From Magnetospirillum sp. 64-120 (GTDB lineage Bacteria; Pseudomonadota; Alphaproteobacteria; Rhodospirillales; Magnetospirillaceae), in the NCBI GenBank assembly GCA_001898825.1, contig MKVK01000014.1:248001-312000 (forward strand): DNA of 64,000 nucleotides, given 5' to 3'. Positions 15,122 through 23,927 of the stretch are shown piece after piece. Each line of letters opens with the position of its first letter. Positions within the stretch are counted from its first letter, which is position 1. The notes under the pieces are model-generated. The model ran no database searches and was not told the origin of the DNA. It saw only the letters and a program-made list of their open reading frames with translations. A program made the translations under genes and the position numbers.

Positions 15122-16843
15122 TTAGCGCTGCGAGAGGCGCGCTTGACGCACGTAGTCGCGGAATCGTTCCGCCGCCAGCGGCGGCGAATAGCGATAGCCC
15201 TGAACCAGATCGCAGCCACGTTCGGCCAGGAAGGCCTGTTGCTCGGCGGTTTCCACCCCCTCGCCCACCACCTGCATGCCCAGGGAATGGCCAAGCGCGA
15301 TGATGGCCTCGATCAGACGGGCGTCCTCGGCGTTGCGCAGCGCCTCGGCGACGAAGGACCGGTCGATCTTCAGCACGTCCACCGGGAAATGCTTCAGATA
15401 GGAAAGCGACGCATAGCCGGTGCCGAAATCGTCCACGGCGATCTTGGCCCCCAGGTCGCGCACCTGTTCCAGCTTGCGCACCACCTCGTCCCCCGACCCC
15501 AGGATCAGGCTTTCGGTGATCTCCACCGTCACCAGCTCGGGGTCCATGCCACTTTGGTCGATGGCACGGCCCAGGATGGCGGCGATGTCGGCCTGCTGCA
15601 CCTGACGGGGCGAGACGTTGACGGCGATGCGCAACGGCCCCAGCCCGGCCTGCTGCCAGCTTTTGGCCTCGCACAGCGCCGACGCGGTCAGCCATTCGCC
15701 GATGGGCAGGATCATGCCCATCTCTTCGGCCAGCGGCACGAATTGTTCGGGATTGACGGCGCCGATATAGCGATTCTGCCAGCGCAGCAACGCTTCGGCG
15801 CCGGCCACCGCACCGGTGGTCAGGTCGATCACCGGCTGATAGACCAGCGAGAACTCGTCATGACTAAGGGCGTCCGACAGTTCGCCGGCCAGCCGCGAGC
15901 GGGCCTGGGCGCGGGCGTCCATGCTGGCGGTGAAGAAGCGGAAGGTGCCGCGCCCCGCCGCCTTGGCCTGTTCCAGGGCCGAGGACGCGTTGCGCAACAG
16001 CGTCTCCACGTCCTCGCCGTCGCCCGGCCACAGCGACACGCCGATGGATGTCGACAACAAGATCTGGTGGGCTTCGATCAGCAGCGGTTCCTGCAGGGAT
16101 TCCAGCATCACCCGCACCACCGCCTCGACTTCCTCGACCTTGTCCACCTGGGGCAGGACGGCGATGAACTCGTCGCCGCCGAAACGGCCCAAGGTGTCGC
16201 CCTTGCGCAGCGCCCGGCCGAAACGGTGGGCGCATTCGCGCAACACCATGTCGCCCACCGTCATGCCCAAGGTGTCGTTGATGGTCTTGAATCCGTCCAG
16301 GCCGACGAACAGCACCGCCGCCCGGCAATGTTCACGCCCGGCCAGAACCAAGGCCTGCAACAGGCGGTCCAGCAGCAAGGATCGGTTGGGCAGTCCGGTC
16401 AACGAATCGAAATTGCTGTGCTGCCACAGCTTTTCGGCATTATCGCAGGCTTCCGAGATGTCGCGGAACATCACCACATGGCGGTCAGAGCCGCCGTGCA
16501 TGTTGTTTTCGCAGGCGATGGACAGGCTTTGGCGATAGGCCTCGCCATTCTTGCGCCGGCTCCAGGTCTCGCCTTCCCAGGTGCTGCCGCGGCGCAGGTG
16601 GTCGCTGACCTCGTCCAGGAAATGCCCATGGCCCAGGGTCGAATACAGGCCGGACGCCGAACGCCCCACAATTTCGTCTGGAAGATAGCCGGTGATGGCG
16701 GTGAAAGCCGGGTTGACCGCCAGAACCCGCCAGTGATGGTCACAGACCAGCATGGCCTCGGCGGTCATGTCGAAGGCGGCGCGGAACAAACGCAATTCGG
16801 CGTTTTCGCGCTCAAGCTCCTGCAGACGCGGCTCGGCTTTCAA
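15122..16843 (-). CDS. PAS-GGDEF-EAL cyclic-di-GMP enzyme
   Basis: 573 residues, cytoplasmic. A short coiled coil and PAS domain (about 20-140) precede a GGDEF domain (about 150-305) with intact GRFGGDEF, and an EAL domain (about 320-570) with EALLRW, VEITES and DDFGTGYAS. Both catalytic signatures are complete, so either diguanylate cyclase or phosphodiesterase activity, or both, is possible. The PAS domain has the usual AFDMTAEAMLVCD start. It is the first gene of a minus-strand run with the hybrid kinase and Rrf2 regulator, suggesting a shared signalling role. Confidence 0.92.
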   Translation of the reverse strand: MKAEPRLQELERENAELRLFRAAFDMTAEAMLVCDHHWRVLAVNPAFTAITGYLPDEIVGRSASGLYSTLGHGHFLDEVSDHLRRGSTWEGETWSRRKNGEAYRQSLSIACENNMHGGSDRHVVMFRDISEACDNAEKLWQHSNFDSLTGLPNRSLLLDRLLQALVLAGREHCRAAVLFVGLDGFKTINDTLGMTVGDMVLRECAHRFGRALRKGDTLGRFGGDEFIAVLPQVDKVEEVEAVVRVMLESLQEPLLIEAHQILLSTSIGVSLWPGDGEDVETLLRNASSALEQAKAAGRGTFRFFTASMDARAQARSRLAGELSDALSHDEFSLVYQPVIDLTTGAVAGAEALLRWQNRYIGAVNPEQFVPLAEEMGMILPIGEWLTASALCEAKSWQQAGLGPLRIAVNVSPRQVQQADIAAILGRAIDQSGMDPELVTVEITESLILGSGDEVVRKLEQVRDLGAKIAVDDFGTGYASLSYLKHFPVDVLKIDRSFVAEALRNAEDARLIEAIIALGHSLGMQVVGEGVETAEQQAFLAERGCDLVQGYRYSPPLAAERFRDYVRQARLSQR

Positions 16844-16929
16844 GAACGCCCTCCCGTTTCAAGGGTTCGATTTCATCAAAGGACCGCAACCTAAACAAGC
16901 AAAAACCCGCCGTAAACCCACAAAGATAA

Positions 16930-17123
16930 TGTGATTATAAAATGGGCTCATAGTACATATGCGCAAAATTCAGGCACGAGGGCTTGCCCAACCCGAAATT
17001 CCCTGTCATGATCCTGATTGTCGATGGCGGTTTTCTCCTCCCTTCCGCCTCTGACGAGACCTGAAGAGCTCTTCTCGACGAACAAGCCGCGCGCCTTTCA
17101 TCTCTGGCGCGCGGTTTTCGTTT
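16930..17123 (+). ncRNA. Candidate small RNA with anti-Shine-Dalgarno loop and terminator
   Basis: Between two minus-strand genes lies a plus-strand arrangement typical of a trans-acting sRNA. It has an AT-rich start (TATAAAAT near 16935), a short hairpin GGGCTTGCCC (16980-16989), and an unpaired CU-rich tract containing CTCCTCCC (17035-17042). A palindrome GAAGAGCTCTTC (17063-17074) and a GC-rich terminator hairpin with TTTTCGTTT follow. No convincing ORF is present (the best is 18 codons from 17008). The 5' end is a guess. The alternative is that the terminator hairpin simply serves the aspT-like gene on the other strand. Confidence 0.4.
17087..17123 (+). terminator. Rho-independent terminator in plus orientation
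   Basis: CCGCGCGCC (17087-17095) pairs with GGCGCGCGG (17106-17114), followed by TTTTCGTTT. The T-tract is on the plus strand; the minus-strand side shows only CTTGTTC. It lies immediately past the stop codon of the minus-strand transporter gene, so it may act in both directions. Confidence 0.75.
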
Positions 17124-18768
17124 ATCCGGCCCACAAGACCAAAGCGATGACCTGGGGCGCCACCACCCGCAGAACCATCACCAGCGGATAGACCGTGGCA
17201 TAGGACAAGATGGGCGCTTCCGACGACGCCAGCCCCTGGGCGAAGGCCAAGGCCGGCGGATCGGTCATCGACCCGGCCAGCAGACCGCACATGGTCAGAT
17301 AGTTGACCCGGGTCAGCAGCGTCCCCACCAAAGCCACGGCGACCAGCGGCAACAGGGTGATCAGCACGCCCCAGGCCATCCAGCTGAGCCCCGGCCCATG
17401 GACCAGGGTCTCGACGAAACCGTGCCCCGACTTGACGCCGACGGCGGCCAGGAACAGGGCGATGCCCAAATCACGCATCAGATGGTTGGCGGCCGGCGGC
17501 ATGAACCACACCACCCGGCCCACATGGCCCAGACGCGACAGCAGGATGGCCACCACCAGCGGCCCGCCGGCCAGTCCCAGCTTGATGGACGACGGCAGGC
17601 CCGGCAGCATGATGGGCAGCGAGCCCAGCACCATGCCCAGCGCGATGCCGATGAAGATCGAGGTCATCTGGGTTTCCAGCAGCGCCTTGGACCGGTTGCC
17701 GACGATTCCGGCCACCAGCGGCATGGATTCGGGGGCGCCGACCAGGGTCAGCATGTCGCCGAATTGCAGCTTCAGCCCGGAATTGGGAACCAGTTCATGG
17801 CCGCCGCGATTGACCCGGCTGACCACCACGCCGTGGGTGCCGCGCAGGTTCAACTGCCCCAAGGTCTTGCCCAACACGTCGGAACGGGTGACCACCTGGC
17901 GTTCCCAGATCACGTCGTCGCTGGCCATGGCCTTCAGGTCCACCGCCGCCACCGGTCCTAGCAAGCGGTTCAGACGCGGCAGGCGCGAAGCCGGCCCCAC
18001 CGCCAGCACCACGTCGCCCTCGGCCAGGGTATCCTCGGCGTGGACCACGTGCTGACTGCCGTCATGCAGCACCCGCGACAACACCACGCCCATTTCCTTC
18101 AACTCGTCCAGATCGCGCAGCCGCACGCCGAAAACAGCCGGGTTCCTGATCTCGACATTGACGGTTTCCAGGTGTTCCTGTCCGGCGGCCCGCGCCGCGT
18201 CGAAATCCGCCGCCGCCTTGGCGGGGTTTTGCCGGAACACCAATCGCAGGATCAGCATGGACAACAAGATGCCGACGATGCCGAAGGGATAGGCCACCGC
18301 ATAGGCCTGACCCTGCACCGCGCCGGTCACCCCCAATTGCGACAGCACCTGCTGGCCGGCAGCCAAGGACGGGGTGTTGGTCACCGCGCCGGACAGCAGG
18401 CCCAGGGCGGCGGGCAATTCAACCCCTCCCCACAGGTGCACCGCGACGGCCAGCAACGACCCCAGCACCACGATGGACGCCGCCATCAGGTTCAACGCCA
18501 TGCCGTCTTTCTGAAAGGCTTGGAAGAAACCCGGCCCCACGGTGACACCGATGGCGTAGACGAACAGCACCAGCCCGAATTCGCGGGCGAAGGCCAACAT
18601 GGTGGGGTCAAGGGTCAGGCCGAAGTGCCCCAATGCCAGGCCGGCGAACAGCACGCCGCCCACCCCCAGCTTGACGCCGCCCAACTTGATCTGGCCCAGG
18701 GCCAGCCCAAAGGCGGCCGCCAGCGAAAGAACCAACAGCGCTTGCGCCGGTCCGTGCAGTTCCATCAT
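17122..18768 (-). CDS. AspT/YidE/YbjL-family putative transporter (AAE family)
   Basis: 548 residues. Two blocks of five to six helices (about 5-180 and 380-548) flank a cytoplasmic region with two TrkA-C/RCK_C domains (about 205-280 and 290-370). The paired family motifs are present: GAVTNTPSLAAG in the first half and GSMTDPPALAFA in the second. Characterised AspT exchanges aspartate and alanine; most relatives have no known substrate. Start at ATG ATG 18765-18768 behind a GGGGGG stretch. The RNase T2 gene lies 68 bp upstream on the same strand. Confidence 0.88.
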   Translation of the reverse strand: MMELHGPAQALLVLSLAAAFGLALGQIKLGGVKLGVGGVLFAGLALGHFGLTLDPTMLAFAREFGLVLFVYAIGVTVGPGFFQAFQKDGMALNLMAASIVVLGSLLAVAVHLWGGVELPAALGLLSGAVTNTPSLAAGQQVLSQLGVTGAVQGQAYAVAYPFGIVGILLSMLILRLVFRQNPAKAAADFDAARAAGQEHLETVNVEIRNPAVFGVRLRDLDELKEMGVVLSRVLHDGSQHVVHAEDTLAEGDVVLAVGPASRLPRLNRLLGPVAAVDLKAMASDDVIWERQVVTRSDVLGKTLGQLNLRGTHGVVVSRVNRGGHELVPNSGLKLQFGDMLTLVGAPESMPLVAGIVGNRSKALLETQMTSIFIGIALGMVLGSLPIMLPGLPSSIKLGLAGGPLVVAILLSRLGHVGRVVWFMPPAANHLMRDLGIALFLAAVGVKSGHGFVETLVHGPGLSWMAWGVLITLLPLVAVALVGTLLTRVNYLTMCGLLAGSMTDPPALAFAQGLASSEAPILSYATVYPLVMVLRVVAPQVIALVLWAG

Positions 18769-18836
18769 CCCCCCACCACGACATTGCGGCGCAGCAAGCG
18801 TGTCGTAGCGGCGCATTCTTGGCAAGGGCCAAGCCG

Positions 18837-19475
18837 TTACCGCACCGCTGGAAACATCACCTGCCCGGCACAGCGGTCGCGCACCGACTTGCCGCAATCG
18901 GTGAATTTCAAATCCTTGGTCATGCAGACCCGCAACTCGGCGGCATAGCGGCCCCGGCACACCACCGCGATCTGATCGGGCTTCAGGCCGGGATTGGCCT
19001 TGACGAACAGGTCTTCCACCTGTTCGGGGGCCAGGGTCAGCATGGATTTGGGGGCGGCGAACTCGGCCGGCAGCTTGACGACGGCGAAGGCCTGGGCGGT
19101 CTTGGCGAAATAATCGGCCGGATTGCTGCCGTCGCAGGTGCCGTGACGTGCCCATTCGTGTTCGATCAGCTTCTTGCTGGGCATGATGGGCAGGGTCTTG
19201 GCCACCACGTCGTCGGGCACCGGCTTGGGATCGGCGACGCATTGGGCCGGATAGCCGGTTTCGGCATATTGCGGCCACAGGCCGTGGACGACGAAGCCAT
19301 AGGTCTTGGGGCCGCCGCATTGATCGGGATCATCGCGCCCGGCCCGGCTGGCGCAATAGGTGGGCGACCACGACAGCGACAGCACATATTGGTCGAAACG
19401 GCCCGGCTCGCCGGGCTTTTGCGCGGCTGCCGGCAGGGCGAACAGACAGGCCAGGGCGACGATCAGAACACGCAT
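18837..19475 (-). CDS. Secreted ribonuclease T2 family protein
   Basis: 212 residues from ATG 19475, which has GGAGGT 8 nt upstream and starts a signal peptide (MRVLIVALACLFALPAAAQ). The two catalytic segments of RNase T2 are intact: CAS1-like FVVHGLWPQY and CAS2-like IEHEWARHGTC. Eight cysteines could form disulfides in the periplasm. T2 enzymes degrade RNA through a 2',3'-cyclic intermediate; a scavenging role is inferred. Upstream in-frame codons are open but lack a signal sequence. Confidence 0.92.
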   Translation of the reverse strand: MRVLIVALACLFALPAAAQKPGEPGRFDQYVLSLSWSPTYCASRAGRDDPDQCGGPKTYGFVVHGLWPQYAETGYPAQCVADPKPVPDDVVAKTLPIMPSKKLIEHEWARHGTCDGSNPADYFAKTAQAFAVVKLPAEFAAPKSMLTLAPEQVEDLFVKANPGLKPDQIAVVCRGRYAAELRVCMTKDLKFTDCGKSVRDRCAGQVMFPAVR

Positions 19476-19584
19476 GGGCGACCTCCATTGCAACGGTTTC
19501 AATTTAGCGGCGCCGAAGGGCTTGACAAGCGCCTTGACTGCGCCCTGAATTGCGCCCTTCCCGCCACAGGAACCAAACGAAATC

Positions 19585-20784
19585 ATGCGTCATCCGCCGC
19601 CGTCCGTCGTCCCCTTGGACCGCATCCTGCCCGACGAACCCTTGCTGATGATGGGCGCCGGCCCGGTGCCGATCCCGGCCAAGGTGGCCCAGGCCAATTC
19701 CATCGTCATCAATCACCTGGGCGAGACCATGAACCGGGTGATCGAGCAGGTCAAAGCCATGGCCCGCTATGTGTTCCAGACCCAGTCCGGGCAGATCCTG
19801 GGCGTCGCCGGTCCGGCCTCGGCCGCCATGGAAATGGCGGTGTGCAACCTGGTGGAACCGGGCACCAAGGTGCTGGCGGTGTGCAACGGCTATTTCAGCC
19901 GCCGACTGGCCGAGATGGCCGAACGCTGCCAGGCCGACGTGGTGGTGCTGGAAATCGCCAATGGCGAGCCGGCGCGCCCCGACGAGATCGAAGCCGCCAT
20001 CAAGGCCCATCGTCCCGCTTTGCTGACCATCGTCCAGGGCGAGACGTCCAACACCGTGTGGAACCGCTATCTGCCGGAAATTTGCGCGGTGGCCCGCGCT
20101 TACGACTGCCTGATGGTGGTGGACGCGGTGTGCACGCTGTCCACCATGCGGCTGGACATGGACGAATGGGGTGTCGACGCCCTGATCACCGGCGGCCAAA
20201 AGGGGCTGTCGTCCATTCCCGGTGTGTCGCTTTTGGCTTTTTCCGATCAGGCGTGGAAAAAGATCGAGGGCCGCAACGCCCCCATGGCGCACTGGTGCCT
20301 GGACGCCCGTCTGGCCGACCGCTTCTGGAACAAGAATTCGTACCATTACACCGCACCGGTGTCGGGCATCATGGCCATCCACGAAGCCCTACGGCTGATC
20401 TGCGCCGAGACCCTGCCCGCCCGCTTCCACCGCCACGAATTGTGTTCGCTGGCCTTGCAAGGCGGCATCGAGGCCATGGGGCTGGAATTGCTGGTCAAGC
20501 AGGAATGCCGGCTGAATTCGGTGGTCGGAATCAAGGTGCCGGCCGGCGTGTCGCCCGACGACGTACGCCGCCACATGTCCAACGTGCACCGGGTGGAAAT
20601 CTCGGGTGCCTTCGGCCTGGACATCCTGCGCATCGGCCAGATGGGCGAGCAATGCCACGCCCACACCATCTTCCGTACGCTCCACGCCTTCGGTTCCAGC
20701 CTGAAGGCCCACGGCGCCAAGCTGGACCTGCCGGCCGGCGTCGCCGAGTTGGAACGCATCCTGGCCGAAGGTCAGGTGACGTAA
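19585..20784 (+). CDS. Class V PLP-dependent aminotransferase (alanine/serine-glyoxylate type)
   Basis: 399 residues, fold-type I aminotransferase of the alanine-glyoxylate/serine-pyruvate group. The PLP-binding lysine is in ITGGQKGLSSIPG (about residue 205), the cofactor aspartate in MVVDAVCTLS, and the N-terminus has the family signature GAGPVPIPAKV. Likely transfers amino groups between small amino acids and glyoxylate or pyruvate; the exact pair is undetermined. Divergent from the RNase T2 gene with 109 bp between. No pathway neighbours fix the substrate. Confidence 0.88.
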   Translation: MRHPPPSVVPLDRILPDEPLLMMGAGPVPIPAKVAQANSIVINHLGETMNRVIEQVKAMARYVFQTQSGQILGVAGPASAAMEMAVCNLVEPGTKVLAVCNGYFSRRLAEMAERCQADVVVLEIANGEPARPDEIEAAIKAHRPALLTIVQGETSNTVWNRYLPEICAVARAYDCLMVVDAVCTLSTMRLDMDEWGVDALITGGQKGLSSIPGVSLLAFSDQAWKKIEGRNAPMAHWCLDARLADRFWNKNSYHYTAPVSGIMAIHEALRLICAETLPARFHRHELCSLALQGGIEAMGLELLVKQECRLNSVVGIKVPAGVSPDDVRRHMSNVHRVEISGAFGLDILRIGQMGEQCHAHTIFRTLHAFGSSLKAHGAKLDLPAGVAELERILAEGQVT

Positions 20785-20875
20785 TCTTTGCGCCCTCAGG
20801 CGCCGGGCGGCGGGCATCCGCCCGCCTGGGCTCACGCGGCATAAGCCGCGCGGCGCCTTGCGCCTAGCCCCGTCA

Positions 20876-21727
20876 TCAAGACGGGGCGTGAACGACTTTG
20901 TCGGGGTCTGCCATCAGGTAGACCCCGAAGATTTTTCCATCCCGACAGCCGAAACTCAGGACCCAGCGGGCTCCGTCCCCATCGGCGCCCACCAGGGCCG
21001 GCAGACCGTTGACCACCACCGGACGCAAGTGGAAGTCGGCGGCCAGGAACTTGCGCCGCACCCCCAGCAGGAAACGGCTGATCTTGTCGGGGCCACGAAT
21101 GGGGTTCAGCGCCGCCTTGCCCTTGGCGCCGGCAAAGCTGACCAGACGGCATTCGTCACCCAGCAAGTCCACCAAAGCGGCATAATCGCGTTGTTCGCAG
21201 GCGCTAGCGAAACGCTGCACCAGGGTCGCGGTCTGCGCCGCGTCCCAGGCGAAACGCGGCTGGCCCTTCAGCGCGGCCCGCGCCCGGCTCATGATCTGGC
21301 GGCAGGTGGCGACGCTCTTGTCCAAGATGGCGGCGATCTCGGCGAAATCCAGGTCCATGGCCTCGCGCAGCACATAGACGGCGCGCTGTTCCGCGCCAAG
21401 CCGTTCCAACAGCAGCAACAGCCCGGTGGACAGGTCCGCCTCGTCCTCTGCCACCGTGTCGAACCACGGCTCGGGAAGCCATTGGCGCCCCAGTTCGCGC
21501 TGGCGCTTCAGCTTGCGCAGGCGGTCGATGGACAGACGGGTCACCTGGGTGGTCAGGAACGCCGCCGGATCACGCACGATTCCGTCATCGAGGACGCACC
21601 ATTTCAGCCAGGCGTCCTGGATCACGTCGTCGGCGTCGCTGATGCTGCCCAGCAACCGGTAAGCCAGCAGCCGCAAACGCGGCCGCTGGTCCAGGAACGG
21701 GGCAAGACGGGGATCAGCCGTGGTCAT
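20876..21727 (-). CDS. sigJ: ECF41-type RNA polymerase sigma factor (SigJ-like)
   Basis: 283 residues from ATG 21727. Sigma-2 (about 10-80, with SDADDVIQDAWLKW) and sigma-4 (about 110-165, with AEIAAILDKSVATCRQIMSR) are joined by a linker containing WLPEP, a hallmark of ECF41. A C-terminal SnoaL-like extension (about 175-283) carries NGLPALVG and ADPDKV, close to the NPDK-type motif that modulates ECF41 activity instead of an anti-sigma factor. The start overlaps the end of the CMD-domain gene by 14 bp, giving translational coupling. ECF41 with a carboxymuconolactone-decarboxylase neighbour is the classic arrangement. Confidence 0.92.
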   Translation of the reverse strand: MTTADPRLAPFLDQRPRLRLLAYRLLGSISDADDVIQDAWLKWCVLDDGIVRDPAAFLTTQVTRLSIDRLRKLKRQRELGRQWLPEPWFDTVAEDEADLSTGLLLLLERLGAEQRAVYVLREAMDLDFAEIAAILDKSVATCRQIMSRARAALKGQPRFAWDAAQTATLVQRFASACEQRDYAALVDLLGDECRLVSFAGAKGKAALNPIRGPDKISRFLLGVRRKFLAADFHLRPVVVNGLPALVGADGDGARWVLSFGCRDGKIFGVYLMADPDKVVHAPS

Positions 21728-22145
21728 AAGCGGAAATACCCACCCGGTTCCAGGCATTGATCACGCCGACGATCATGGTCAGCTCGGCGACCTGCTGTTC
21801 AGAATAATGGCCCCGCAGGTCGGCCAGCAAGGCCGGCACGCTTTCTTCCTGCTGACGGGTCAGCGCCTCGGCCCAGGCAAAGGCCGACTTTTCGGCGGGG
21901 GTGAACAGGTCGGACTTGGCCCAATCGGCCACTGCGTCCAATCGGTCTTGGCCGACGCCGTCACGCAAGCCCCAGTCGGCATGCAGGTTCTGGCAGAACA
22001 GGCACTTGTTGATCTGCGATACCCGCAGGTCGATCAGATGCTTGAAACCCGCCCCCAGGCCGGAAGCGGCCAGGGCCTCGGAGGCGGCGTACAGCGCCTG
22101 ATAGGCGGGCTTGGCCAGGGACGAGGCGTCGAAACGGATATTCAT
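21714..22145 (-). CDS. Carboxymuconolactone decarboxylase/AhpD-like protein
   Basis: 143 residues. The AhpD-type redox motif is present in INKCLFCQNLHADWGL (CxxC followed by H six residues later). Such proteins act as alkylhydroperoxidases or peroxiredoxin reductants. Its stop overlaps the start of the ECF41 sigma gene, and a sequence resembling an ECF41 promoter lies 35-61 bp upstream, so it is the expected regulon member. The true substrate of ECF41-linked CMD proteins is not known. Confidence 0.9.
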   Translation of the reverse strand: MNIRFDASSLAKPAYQALYAASEALAASGLGAGFKHLIDLRVSQINKCLFCQNLHADWGLRDGVGQDRLDAVADWAKSDLFTPAEKSAFAWAEALTRQQEESVPALLADLRGHYSEQQVAELTMIVGVINAWNRVGISAYDHG

Positions 22146-22179
22146 CGGGGTATTCCTTTCGGTTCAAAGACACCCCCAT

Positions 22180-22206
22180 GACGCGCCGGCGCGGCAAAAC
22201 GTGACT
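22180..22206 (-). promoter_or_regulatory. Candidate ECF41 promoter for the CMD-sigJ operon
   Basis: Reading the minus strand: AGTCACG (22206-22200), a 16-bp spacer, then CGTC (22183-22180), 35 bp before the CMD start. The published ECF41 consensus, as I recall it, is TGTCACA for -35 and CGTC for -10. Five of seven -35 bases and all -10 bases match. This suggests autoregulation. Confidence 0.55.
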
Positions 22207-22207
22207 G

Positions 22208-22771
22208 CTAGTTCTCGGTTTTTTTCTCGTCCAGTTGATGACGCAGGATCAGCGGGCCCTGGGCCAGCATGAACACCAAGGTGATGATCAGGCTGCCCGG
22301 CATCTTCCACAACACCCAATGGTCGGTGCTCATCACATGACGGACGACTTCGTTGGCCCCCGCCATGGCGACGAAAAACAGGGCGACGCGCAGCGACAGC
22401 TTGCGCCAGCCGGCGTCGTCCATGGCGATGGCATGGCCCAGCACTTTCTTCAGCGCCAGTTTTCCCAAAGCCAGACCGCCGCCGATCAGCAACGCGAACA
22501 GCGCATAGATGATGGTCGGCTTCATCTTGATGAAGGCGTCGTCGTGCAACCACAGGGTCAGCCCGCCGAACACCAGCACGATCACCGCGGTGACCACCGG
22601 CATCAGCGGCAGCTTGCGGGAAATGGCGAAGGACAGCCCCACACCGACCACGGTGGCGATCATCAGGGCGACAGTGGCCGGCATCAGGCCTTGCGAGAAA
22701 TAGATGGCGACGAAAATGCCCAAGGGGCCGTATTCGACCGCGGGCTTCAGCCAAGCCGGTTCCTTACCCAC
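22208..22771 (-). CDS. yciB: YciB/septation protein A family inner-membrane protein
   Basis: 187 residues from GTG 22771, which has AAGGAAG 4 nt upstream; the open frame above it is poorly conserved in character. Five to six helices are predicted. Family segments such as VEYGPLGIFVAIYF near the start, KMKPTIIYALFA in the middle and STDHWVLWKMPGSLI late are recognisable. YciB proteins affect cell-envelope synthesis and division in enterobacteria and septation in Shigella. It ends 2 bp from the candidate ECF41 promoter of the next operon. Confidence 0.92.
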   Translation of the reverse strand: MGKEPAWLKPAVEYGPLGIFVAIYFSQGLMPATVALMIATVVGVGLSFAISRKLPLMPVVTAVIVLVFGGLTLWLHDDAFIKMKPTIIYALFALLIGGGLALGKLALKKVLGHAIAMDDAGWRKLSLRVALFFVAMAGANEVVRHVMSTDHWVLWKMPGSLIITLVFMLAQGPLILRHQLDEKKTEN

Positions 22772-22812
22772 GCCGCTTCCTTTCGTGATTTCGGGGCGGT
22801 TGTTATAGCCGA

Positions 22813-23919
22813 TCAGCGCGGCTGCGTCAGCTTCGCCCGCAATTCCCCGGCGAAGCTTTCGGGGGCGGCGGGCATGTCGGCGCTTAGGATCACCCCATCC
22901 TTGCCGCGCATCTGCCATTCATTTTGCCCGGGCACGTGCCAGAACACCCAGTCGTAGTCGCCCTGCGGGGGCTCGCCCTCGTCGTCGGTGACCACCCGCA
23001 CGGTCTTGAACAGGCCCGAGGCGGTGACGAAGGTGCCGATGCGACGATCCTGAAAGCGTTGATAGGCGGAGATGCCGGGAACCGAGTTGGACCACAAATG
23101 CGGCGCCCCGTCGTCCCGCAACACAGGAATACCGCGGCCGGGATGGCGCGGCAGCACCACCAGCGCCTTGTCCCCCACGGGCGGGGTGACGGCGACCACC
23201 TGTTTGCGTTCTTCCGCCAGCAAGGTGTCGAAGGCGGCGATCAAGCCGCGCAGCCCGCCATATTCCTTGCCGCGATAACTGAAGATGACATCTTTGCCCA
23301 TGGCCTGGGCACCCAGGTATTCCATGTCGCCGGACAGGTCTTCGCGGGCTTTTTTCACCAGATTGACGAAGGCGGCGGCGGAAGTGGCGGCAGACAGACG
23401 GATCATCCGGCCCTGCCCGTCCTTCAACCGCCAGGCGTTGGCATAACGGTACAGGATGAAGTCGCGCCCCTCTGCGTCGGGATCGCGCAAGGACAGGTCT
23501 TCCACCTGGAAATCGGCGAACAAAGCGGATTTGCGCAACGCATCCAGGCGCAATTCATCCAAGCGGTGATAGAAACGCCCCACCCCGCGCTCGGCGTCCA
23601 CGGCCGCCGGCAGCACCACCCGCAAGGTCTTGCCGCCCGGTTCGGATTCCGGGGTCAGGGCCGCGATCTCGCTGCCCAGGCGCGACTCCAGATCCTTGAT
23701 CAGTTCGTCCTCGCCCACATAGCGGCGCCCCCGCCACTGATAATGGTCGACGCCGTCGACCCGCATATAGCCCAGATAGCCGACATTGTTTTCAACACCA
23801 CGGCCTTGGACCTGCGTCAAGGTCGGCGCGCCCGGCTTTTCCGCAGGCGCCGAGCAGGCGGCCAGGACGGCGGCCAGCGCCAGGGCGAACACGGACTTAG
23901 CGTAAAAAGACGTCATCAT
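22813..23919 (-). CDS. Lipoprotein of unknown function, paralogue of the upstream gene
   Basis: 368 residues with a lipoprotein signal peptide (lipobox LAAC, Cys about 22). I do not recognise a named domain. It shares a residue framework with the product of 23928-25091: an early Tyr-rich strand (YLGYMRVDG, YQWRGRRYVGEDEL), ELRLDALRKSALFADF in the middle, and YDWVFWHVPG near the C-terminus. Together with its neighbour it looks like an old tandem duplication. Outer-membrane or periplasmic location is likely. The gene lies 8 bp after its paralogue's stop, so they are one operon. Confidence 0.75.
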   Translation of the reverse strand: MMTSFYAKSVFALALAAVLAACSAPAEKPGAPTLTQVQGRGVENNVGYLGYMRVDGVDHYQWRGRRYVGEDELIKDLESRLGSEIAALTPESEPGGKTLRVVLPAAVDAERGVGRFYHRLDELRLDALRKSALFADFQVEDLSLRDPDAEGRDFILYRYANAWRLKDGQGRMIRLSAATSAAAFVNLVKKAREDLSGDMEYLGAQAMGKDVIFSYRGKEYGGLRGLIAAFDTLLAEERKQVVAVTPPVGDKALVVLPRHPGRGIPVLRDDGAPHLWSNSVPGISAYQRFQDRRIGTFVTASGLFKTVRVVTDDEGEPPQGDYDWVFWHVPGQNEWQMRGKDGVILSADMPAAPESFAGELRAKLTQPR

Positions 23920-23927
23920 CCCCCCCC

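Noticed and set aside
15077..16894. Long plus-strand open frame antisense to the PAS-GGDEF-EAL gene
   Set aside because: Shadow frame rich in Gln/His/Gly with no domain.
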